A stretch of 10,417 nt of DNA from Haplosporangium gracile (taxonomy: Eukaryota > Mortierellomycota > Mortierellomycetes > Mortierellales > Mortierellaceae): the NCBI GenBank assembly GCA_015499985.1, contig JAAAUF010001202.1, forward strand, positions 1 through 10,417, given 5' to 3'. Below are positions 1-6,832 of this stretch, in pieces (the first letter of the stretch is position 1; every line of letters begins with the position of its first letter). The notes beneath the pieces were generated by a model that had not been told where the DNA came from, did no database searches, and saw only the letters and a list, made by a program, of their open reading frames with translations. A program made the position numbers and the translations under genes.

Positions 1-21
1 AAAAAAAAAAAAAAAAAAAAA
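1..21. repeat. poly-A run at window edge
   Basis: The window opens with 21 consecutive A followed by an AT-rich stretch. No gene reads into it. Together with the (GA)n tract at the other end, it suggests an assembly break at simple sequence. It could also be the A-tail of a retroposed element lying outside the window, but nothing here tests that. Confidence 0.8.
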
Positions 22-54
22 TATAGATTTCAGAGGAAATGATATATGCATGAA

Positions 55-120
55 GCAGTTATGGTGTAGTTGGTTATCACGTCTACGGTCCTCGGTTCAA
101 GTCCGAGTACAAACACTTTT
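55..120 (+). pseudogene. Decayed tRNA (Val-like), anticodon arm deleted
   Basis: Both internal RNA polymerase III promoter boxes are intact: an A box (TGGTGTAGTTGG, 62-73) and a B box (GGTTCAAGTCC, 94-104). The T arm is perfect: CTCGG (91-95), loop, CCGAG (102-106). A TTTT Pol III stop follows at 117-120. Between the D arm and the T arm there are only about 10 nt where about 23 are needed, so most of the anticodon stem-loop is gone. The acceptor stem pairs at only about three of seven positions (GCAGTTA against TACAAAC). The D-arm sequence and the flanks of the gap resemble fungal tRNA-Val, with about 13 nt deleted around the anticodon. The identity is inferred by eye. It could still be transcribed, but it cannot decode. 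A tRNA-derived SINE head is an alternative. Confidence 0.7.
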
Positions 121-1860
121 GCTTTACTGGCGCGCTCGATAATGGCGAGGGGTTTTTTATTTTTTTTTTACTCGGTTGAACAAGGGCCGCGTACTTTTCT
201 TTTTTTCCTTATATCTTGAAGGAAGGGGACATAGGAGCTTAGACTGACAGGTTGCGTGGCTATCTTTTATTTTCTGTCCTCTTGCGTTCACTGCTAGCCG
301 TCAATGCAAAACGGATCGAAAGAATGAAATGAAAAAAAAAAAAGAGGGGGACGGAAGAAAGGTTTACCGCCTCGCACACGTGAAATAGAAAACTCTCTTG
401 TCTCCCTCCTCTCTCTCTTTGTTGTTTTTTCTTGTTTACGTTTATCCCCACAAAGTAACGTGGACTAGCCAGCCAGTTGACTTCATTCTGCTAGGGTGGG
501 CGAATTGCTAGGCACCGGCGCAAACACAAACATAAACAAATCAAACGATAAAAATTCAGAAAAAAAAGTGCGGGGATGATTGATCCATTCTGAAGTAGAG
601 TAGAGGGTGGGGTTGGTGTTCTTGTGTCCTAACTGTGGTTCATTTGTGTGAGTAAAGAATGAGAAATAAAAGTGGAGAGAGAAGACTCCACTCTGTTTTC
701 GCTGTTGTTGTCTTTAACGACTACTATGGGGCTAGGGATAAACATCGGATGACAATTGAATCTCCCAAAGTCTTTGTTTTATTTTTTACTTCAAGGCGTT
801 GTTCAGAAACTGAACTGCTTCTCTGAAGTCAATTGCCTCTTTAATTCTTGTCTCTTGTTCTGTTTTCGTCCCGGTCCTATCCATTGGCGCTTGATTCCTA
901 TTGACATAGTTATGCAGTTAATTTGAGATGTCTTGGAAGGGCTATAGGAAGAAGTGTAGTGATGGACAGCTGGTTGGTTCGTGAGTCGCAACTTGCAGGT
1001 GGATCAATTGGTCTGAGAGGAACAGGAAACGGTTAGACATGGACAGTGAGGAAAAAAAGAGAGATGAAATAAAAAAGGGCAGGGACACATTTGAACTGGT
1101 GTCTGGGTTCCAACGGAGGAGAGGGAAGGAAGTCCAATCGGGCGACGAGGAAGAGGGCCGTCCGTTCCTGTTTGGTGGATGCCGAGAGAATGAGGTCAAA
1201 GGGAAGCGAAGGTAAATAAACTGAGCGAGTGAGTAAGTAAATGATTTTAGGGTTCAACAGCAGAAAAGCAAGCCGTTATTATTTTGTTTGCACATGGATA
1301 CATCTAAAGCGTGGAAGTAAGTAAGTGTGAGTGGTGCCTGAATCCAAAAAATCGACTCGTTGAAGGGTTGAGAGTAAAAATAAATATTGTGTACGGAGGT
1401 TGACTTGTTTGCTCAAAGTGGCAGCGGCTTGCTTGCGGGGTTTTGCGGGGTCGTCCTTTTTCATCACGGTATTTCCTTACGCGGTCTACTCTTCTTTACT
1501 TGACTTGAAGACGAGTAATGATTGACGAATATCGAGGGACGAATAAAGAGAAAACGAGGAACGAAGAGCAAAGAAGAGAATGAAGAAGAGGATTGTTGTC
1601 CATGGTGTGAATGATGCATGAAAAATGAATAAGGAATGATGTGTGTGTTATAGTAGTTGAGTGTGTGTGTGTGTGTGTCAGGTATGAGCAAAGCACAGGA
1701 TGTAAGGAGTGAGTTCAGTCGTGCACATGTGGGTCGGTCGCCCTTGCCATGCCTCTTCCTCCTGTGTCTCTGTCTGGAAGTGGCAGGGTCAAGAAATAAA
1801 AATTATTCGATGACTGACTGAGTGATTGACTGTCAGCAATTTACCACAGTCGCGCCCCTG
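121..1860. other. Long low-complexity intergenic region, no convincing gene
   Basis: About 1.7 kb separate the tRNA remnant from the aspartate aminotransferase leader. Short open frames exist on both strands, but they are rich in Ser, Phe, Arg and Lys from CT/GA-rich DNA and show no recognisable motif. Visible structure is limited to T and A runs, a CT-rich patch near 400-425, a CACGTG E-box (377-382), a GA-rich stretch at about 1540-1600 and the (GT)9 microsatellite. A degenerate GACT-type repeat lies at 1810-1832. The minus strand between about 1603 and 1279 has a weakly gene-like look, treated separately as a finding. The region nearest 1860 presumably holds the aminotransferase promoter. 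Confidence 0.6.
1661..1678. repeat. (GT)9 microsatellite
   Basis: There are nine perfect GT units. Shorter GT runs lie just upstream at about 1640-1648. It sits roughly 310 bp before the aspartate aminotransferase start and is likely to vary in length between isolates. Confidence 0.9.
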
Positions 1861-1900
1861 CCTTATTGCCTTATTCTCCTTGTGCCAGTCTCGACCCGAT

Positions 1901-1973
1901 CTTTTTTTCTTCTCCCCTCCTCTTTTCTCATTCATCAACCCTCCCCTCTCCTCATACCCCGTCCCTTCCTCCA
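1901..1973 (+). promoter_or_regulatory. Pyrimidine-rich leader of the aspartate aminotransferase gene
   Basis: A strongly C/T-rich stretch ends about 16 bp before the ATG at 1990. CT-rich tracts just upstream of start codons are typical of filamentous-fungal core promoters and often mark the transcription start. No good TATA box is visible; the nearest AT-rich stretch is at 1793-1809. A tiny ATG-Asp/Thr reading frame at 1810-1821 is probably upstream of the transcript. Confidence 0.5.
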
Positions 1974-1989
1974 TTACAAAACTCACACA

Positions 1990-4494
1990 ATGTTGGCTGC
2001 TTCCTCAAGATCCATCGCCCGTGTCGCCTTCACCCGCGCCACCCTCCGCCCCACCGTCGCCATCGGCGTCCGCTTCTCCTCTGTCTGGGCCAACGTCCCC
2101 ATGGGTAAGCTCTTTTTTTTTTGCTGATATCATCGCTCCCGGATGATACAATTAAACATCGAGGATAACTATTTCAAGGATGGAACAACATACACACATC
2201 ACGAACAAGTAGACGGCCGCGAACAAGGAAAGACAACACGGATAGACACGTATATGTGGACGGGACCGGACAAGGCGCAAAGGAATTTAAGAACGATAAG
2301 CAGGATTTGGGTACTTTATCGCGTTCAAGAGAGTTGGAGTGCGATAACGATCTCGTACCCCACACATAAAAGGAAAGGCGGTTAAGCTGTATGTATCCAC
2401 ATAAAACAACAACAAGAGGCATGGCCAGAAAAGGCACAAAGTGGGGAAGGACGGGAAAGGCGGGTGAAGATAAAATAGTGAGCAGAGTAACAGGGAGGAA
2501 GATTGATCGAGATCGAGAAGTAAAAAGGTCGGCGAGTAAGTTTACAGGGGAACTGGAGGAAGAGGACGACGCTCAATTATTTTTTTTTTACTTTTATTTT
2601 CTTTCTTTCCTTTCTGGATCAAGGATCGTGGAGAAGAAGGAAGAAGGGATAGGGGGTGAACAATCCATTCGCGCCCGCCATTCGTGGATCATGGAGGAGA
2701 AGGAAGACGGGTGAACAGTCAATCATACTTAACACAATAAAAATTGTTGTACGTTGCGTTCTTACCGTTCATATTACTAACTCTGTTTTTTGCTATCTCC
2801 ATTCTTCCTCCCCTGCTTGTGTGAATAGGCCCCCCTGATGCTATTCTCGGTGTCACTGAGGCCTTCAAGAAGGATACCGACTCCCACAAGATGAACCTCG
2901 GTGTCGGTGCCTACCGTGATGATGCCGGCAAGCCCTTCGTCTTGTCCTGCGTTCGCAAGGTACTACTTTTATTCACACGCATAAGAAGGAAATATAAACA
3001 CGCAAGGAGAGACAAAATCCGCAATACCTCAAATGATTAACCTTGTATAGAGGGAAAGAGAGTGGACGAGAGACAGGGACAAAAGGAGAGAACACAATAG
3101 CCATAACCAAATACTTTTCTACTAACACAAGTGACTTTTTATTTCGGACATAACAATAGGCTGAGGCCAAGATTGCTACTGACGAGCTTGACAAGGAGTA
3201 CGCTGGAATCACCGGTGTCCCAGAGTTCACCAAGGGAGCTGCTCTCCTCGCCTACGGTGCCGACAGCGCTCCCTTGAAGGAGGGTCGCGTAAGTTTCTTC
3301 TTCTTTTTCATTCGAGTTTATGGAATACATTCATAACTAGCAAGGCCAGTAAGCACGTCGTGAGTCATGGATTAACATTTTTTTTTCTCTCGATTTCTTT
3401 GTTAACAGGTTGCCATCACCCAGACCATCTCCGGTACCGGTGCTCTTCGCGTCGGAGGTGAATTCTTTGCCCGTTGGTTCCCTACCTCCAAGAAGATCTT
3501 TGTCCCTACCCCCACCTGGGGCAACCACATCCCAATCTTCAAGGATTCCGGCCTCGAGGTCAACCACTACAAGTACTTTGACAAGAACACTAACGGACTT
3601 GACTTTTCCGGCATGGTCGCCGATATCAAGGTAACGTCTCGCTTATCATTATTGTTTTATATGCTTCAGCTGAAAGTGGACACCCGATGATATCCCGATT
3701 CGCCTTTTATATGTCGCAACAGTCCACACGTAAACCCTGTCAGAACCAGTGACGCTGACGCAGTCGCTCCATTGTTTATGCAACTGTATATATAGGCCGC
3801 CCCCAAGGGCTCGATCGTCTTGTTGCACGCTTGCGCTCACAACCCTACCGGTGTCGACCCCAGCCAGGCTCAGTGGGACGAGCTCTCCAAGGTTGTCAAG
3901 GATGCTGGTCACTTTGCCTTCTTCGACATGGCCTACCAGGGTTTCGCCTCGGGAAGCACTGACAAGGATGCCTATGCTCTCCGCAAGTTCGTCAAGGATG
4001 GTCACTTAGTCGCCCTCTCCCAGTCCTTTGCCAAGAACATGGGTCTCTATGGTGAGCGTACCGGATCGTTCTCCTTGGTCACCTCGTCTGCTGAGGAGAA
4101 GGCCCGTGTCGACTCTCAGATCAAGATTGTTGTCCGCCCCATGTACTCCAACCCTCCCGTTAACGGAGCCCGCATTGTCTCGACTGTTTTGAACACCCCC
4201 GAGTTGAACGCCGAGTGGTTGGGAGAGGTCAAGATGATGGCCGACCGCATCATCACCATGCGTGCCCAGCTCAAGAACTACCTCGTCAACGACCACAAGT
4301 CCAAGCACAACTGGGACCATATCACCAACCAGATCGGTATGTTCTGCTACACCGGCTTGACTGCTGACCAGGTCGAGAAGCTCAAGAACGAGCACCACGT
4401 CTACTTGACCAAGGATGGCCGTATCTCTGTTGCCGGTATCTCTAGCCACAACGTTGCCTACCTCGCCAAGGCCATCCATGAGGTCACCAAGTAA
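1990..4494 (+). CDS. AAT1: Aspartate aminotransferase, mitochondrial (PLP-dependent)
   Basis: This enzyme exchanges the amino group between aspartate/2-oxoglutarate and oxaloacetate/glutamate. It works as a homodimer in the mitochondrial matrix, within the malate-aspartate shuttle (human GOT2 orthologue). The exons are 1990-2104, 2829-2959, 3160-3288, 3409-3630 and 3796-4494. All introns are GT-AG and joining keeps the frame, giving 431 aa, the usual length. Residues 1-30 hold five Arg (7, 11, 16, 20, 28) and no acidic residue, a matrix presequence. The mature end near [20 protein letters not shown] matches mitochondrial class-I enzymes. Visible active-site residues are Trp162 (TPTWGNH), Asn215 (HNPTG), Asp243 and Tyr246 (FDMAYQGF), the PLP lysine Lys279 (SFAKNMG), Arg287 (GERTG), Arg313 ([10 protein letters not shown]) and substrate-carboxylate Arg408 (GRISVAG). 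Nothing is missing, so it should be active. Introns 1 and 2 carry perfect TACTAAC branch sites (2775-2781, 3120-3126). Confidence 0.97.
2105..2828 (+). other. Intron 1 of the aminotransferase gene (724 nt)
   Basis: The donor is GTAAGC, the branch site TACTAAC lies 47 nt before the acceptor, and the acceptor is AATAG. It is by far the longest intron in the window; the others are 91-359 nt. It holds a T run after the donor and then a perfect 7-bp hairpin (TATCATC 2128-2134 with GATGATA 2142-2148). Further on come purine-rich DNA and an imperfect direct duplication. A plus-strand frame at 2391-2714 stays open for 107 codons but is Lys/Arg/Glu-rich from GA-rich DNA and has no domain I recognise, so I do not call it a gene. 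I see no clear snoRNA boxes. Confidence 0.85.
2623..2724 (+). repeat. Imperfect direct duplication inside intron 1
   Basis: Two copies of a GA-rich unit lie at 2623-2665 (43 nt) and 2686-2724 (39 nt), with a period of about 63 bp. Both begin GGATC, pass through a GGAG(A/G)AGAAGGAAGA core, reach GGGTGAACA and end in AATC. A few substitutions and a short indel separate them. It looks like a local duplication and not a mobile element: I see no terminal repeats and no target-site duplication. Confidence 0.6.
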
Positions 4495-4936
4495 ACACCA
4501 TTTGTTCATTTTCCATAGTTGCTTTTTTTTCTTGTTCATATTCAATCAAATACACTTTACCCTTTTTCTTTCACAACACCTTTGTTTCTCTTTTTTATTT
4601 TTTTCTTGGAGGATATGATATTATGACATTATGAAATCATAAAAGGGGCACCAGCCAGCAACCGGCGGGGGCCTTCTAAAGGTCATAATTGCTTTTTGAG
4701 GATTTGAGGTTGGGTATTTCGCTGAACGATGACCCCATGTTTCATTTTGAGAAAAAAAAATAATTCGTGGCAAACCCACGTGATGGATGTGCATGAGCTG
4801 AAACTCGAAAAAACGCGCCTAAAAAAAATCGATTGATTACAACTACGCGTTTCGGCTATCAGTGGGGCAAAAAAAAAAAAAAATTGGGTGGGTGAGAGGG
4901 AACTATCCTGGACAAGTTTTTTTTCCAACCTGGCAA

Positions 4937-4973
4937 CCAATTGGACCTCACGAAGCGAGTGGATACTGATTGG
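4937..4973. promoter_or_regulatory. Pair of CCAAT boxes upstream of the COPI-associated gene
   Basis: A palindromic CCAATTGG (4937-4944, so CCAAT on both strands) is followed by a reverse CCAAT (ATTGG, 4969-4973). They lie about 280-320 bp before the ATG at 5255, a usual place for binding by the fungal HAP/CBF (NF-Y-like) complex. Function is inferred from sequence and position only. Confidence 0.4.
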
Positions 4974-4975
4974 AT

Positions 4976-4993
4976 ACTGTGACTTGACACAGT
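4976..4993. promoter_or_regulatory. Perfect 6-bp dyad ACTGTG-N6-CACAGT
   Basis: The inverted repeat directly follows the second CCAAT box. It could be a site for a dimeric regulator, or chance. A near direct repeat (GATACTG twice, 4962-4968 and 4973-4979) overlaps its left arm. Confidence 0.3.
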
Positions 4994-5105
4994 GAGACGA
5001 GAAGAAAAAAATGCGCCGCATCCAAGGAATGGTAAACAAGCTGACATCAACCAACTGCTGACAGATGACAGATGAACGAGTGAAAAGATAGGAGAGAGTG
5101 AGAAA

Positions 5106-5117
5106 AAATATAATATG
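5106..5117 (+). promoter_or_regulatory. TATA-like element before a CT-rich leader
   Basis: AAATATAATATG lies about 140 bp before the ATG at 5255. It is followed by a long C/T-rich stretch (about 5120-5250) free of purine runs. TATA plus CT tract is the common fungal arrangement, so transcription probably starts within 5120-5220. Confidence 0.4.
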
Positions 5118-5254
5118 TGTTGCTTCTTCATATTTCTCTTCTTCAACTCTTCCTCTCCAAACCTGCAACTCGCTACCTTGATCCATAATCAACCTCGCAT
5201 CTCTTCAACTATCCATCCTACTTTACCTACTACTACATTAATAATCCTTCCACA

Positions 5255-6362
5255 ATGGCTCAAGGTGCTTCTCTTTTCAGACTCTTGAACTTGATCACCT
5301 GTAAGCAACACAATCATTCTTTGTCACAAAAGTCCTGCTTCGCCATCGTCAAAGTTACAAATGTGTACATGCATCCAAGTTCTCAAGTTCAGCCACGCTT
5401 ATGATATATTTTTTTTAACCTATTTGAGGATTCTTGTGTTCATCCTTCGGTGTTATTCTTTCAAACTGGGTCGTGCTTGTACACATACATAAATGACATA
5501 TACAAAACAGCGATCTTGATCATCCTCGGCGGTATCCTCCTCTTTATCAGGCTCGGATCATGGAACTCTGGTATTCTCGGAGTCTTTGTCGTGTAAGTTT
5601 CCACCAACTCTCCATTCTGCTGTTTACATAATGTTATTCAAAACGGCGTAGAAATCTCTCTTGAGCACTAAGATTTTTTTTTTTCCTCATCGCCACCAAT
5701 TTTTTTTCTGCTCGTTCACGCAGCATCTTTGGACTGTTGACCTTCACTTTGGAGTTTGCCATCCCCGCGTCGATCGTCTATAACTTGGGATTCATGTTCT
5801 CCCTCCTCGGCCGTGGTATCTGTAAGTCTGTTACTAAATAGCATGTCGTTTTAATTGAGATTGCCAATACATGCGACATCTTCAAGCTGTTCTAACGACG
5901 ACATTTTCTCTCTTCCTTTGTGGTTCTGTTTCTTTCATCTTTTTTTTTCTCGTACATGATCCCACAGTCTACGTCAGGCAAGTCTCCCTTCCATCATTGC
6001 TTCGCCCGCATGGAATGAAGGAATCATTGAAATGACACACAAGATTAACAAAAACATCCCTTTCCCCCCATCTCGAAATAAAATCATATGACAAAAATAG
6101 CATGGGATTGTTGACCCTTTCATGGAAGTGGTTCAACATCCTGGTCGGATGCTTCATCATGGCCGTCGGTCTCTTCTACATCGCCATGCATTTTGTCGGC
6201 GCCACCCCTTCGCCCTCCATGTCCGCCGTCCCCAGCGCCAATACCAACACCTCGAACAACAATCTCAACCCCGGTAACTCTGGTCAATCCTACACCAACC
6301 CCACTCATCATAATGATCTCCAGCCCAACATGACCGAGAACTACCAGAATCAGACCCACTAA
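5255..6362 (+). CDS. COPI-associated/Tvp15-like four-span Golgi membrane protein
   Basis: This 165-aa integral membrane protein resembles the COPI-associated family (Pfam COPI_assoc, which includes yeast Golgi protein Tvp15), thought to act in Golgi and vesicle traffic. The exons are 5255-5300, 5511-5592, 5724-5821, 5968-5977 and 6101-6362. Joining keeps one frame, and the ATG is the first one after the CT-rich leader. Four hydrophobic segments lie at about residues 11-30, 36-53, 58-82 and 88-111. The short loop LEFAIP follows segment 2, and segment 3 carries the LGRG-IFY motif (71-77) typical of the family. The tail after residue 112 is polar and rich in Asn, Ser, Pro and Thr, with three possible N-glycosylation sequons (128-130, 155-157, 162-164). 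It is probably disordered. There is no signal peptide; segment 1 serves as anchor. Family assignment is from pattern recognition and exact function is unknown. The fourth exon is 10 nt and its downstream intron is GC-AG. Confidence 0.85.
5968..5977 (+). other. 10-nt microexon followed by a GC-AG intron
   Basis: The acceptor CCCACAG precedes the exon, which reads TCTACGTCAG. The next bases GCAAGT make the standard GC-type donor AG|GCAAGT. The intron runs 5978-6100 and ends AATAG. Frame arithmetic needs exactly this exon: 226 coding nt before it, 10 nt in it, then one base completing Ser79. The exon supplies FYV plus two bases of Ser79, fitting the family pattern GRG-x-FY. GT donors at 5973 or 5982 would break the frame. 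Confidence 0.85.
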
Positions 6363-6832
6363 ATTTTAAGCCATGGGAGGGGAGGTTTTTTTTTTCCTTT
6401 TGTTTTTTATTTTTTTGAGAGCCGGATTTTGAATGTCTGCCTCGCTTTCAGTTTTTTTTTCTTGTTCATAGTTTCCATTATAAAAAAAGCTCGTTTTGAT
6501 TTTCTATTTTTTTTTGTATAAATGTCATATTTTTTACTTTTTCCTATTAATCGTTGACAGACCATGATGTTTTAAGTAAAGCCGAGAAAAGGAAAAAAGT
6601 TGGAGGGTATATTGTTGTATCCCCACAACCTACGGCCTTTAGTTAGACTTTCATCCTTATCAAGACTTATTAAAACACTCCATCCTGTCGTCTCTCCCAA
6701 ACCATCGTTGTTGTTTTTAACATGTTTTTATGTAATGGTAAGTTTCAAAAATGTTTAAAGTGAATAATATGATCTAAAGCGCCTCCTCCTTCCTCCTCCT
6801 CCCTCAAAAAAAGAAAAAAAACGATAGCTCCC
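6363..6832. other. Convergent 3' region between the membrane-protein and mutase genes
   Basis: The two flanking genes run towards each other, so this 470 bp holds both 3' ends. It is T-rich on the plus strand in its first half (several runs of 7-9 T, 6387-6535) and has AT-rich, poly(A)-type sequence in the middle. A CCT-repeat patch (6782-6805) lies just beyond the mutase stop codon. I see no gene, hairpin terminator or repeat family here. Confidence 0.6.

Larger units (their letters stand above)
4495..5254 (+). other. 3' region of the aminotransferase gene and promoter of the next gene
   Basis: The first part (4495-4620) is T-rich and has no perfect AATAAA in the expected place, so the poly(A) site cannot be fixed by eye. 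From about 4740 on there are possible control sites for the downstream membrane-protein gene. These include a CACGTG E-box (4777-4782), two ACGCG cores (4813-4817 and ACGCGT 4845-4850), a 15-A run (4869-4883), CCAAT boxes, a small dyad, a TATA-like site and a CT-rich leader. A minus-strand frame of about 169 codons (4683-5192) is full of Phe from A runs and is not convincing. Confidence 0.5.

Noticed and set aside
1826..2146. Plus-strand open frames covering the aminotransferase leader and exon 1
   Set aside because: They are Pro/Ser/Leu-rich translations of the CT-rich leader. The real reading starts at 1990, which gives a presequence that joins correctly to the conserved mature enzyme.
2128..2148. 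Hairpin near the first donor as a riboswitch or snoRNA
   Set aside because: Only one 7-bp stem is present, with no C/D or H/ACA boxes and no known fungal riboswitch (for example TPP) pattern around it.
4006..4545. 179-codon open frame antisense to the last aminotransferase exon
   Set aside because: It is a shadow of codon bias: the sense gene avoids the codons that would make antisense stops. The translation is Val/Leu/Gly/Asp-rich with no domain, and the sense frame is a clear conserved enzyme.
4683..5192. 169-codon minus-strand open frame before the COPI-associated gene
   Set aside because: It reads A runs as poly-Phe, crosses the likely promoter of the next gene and shows no family pattern.
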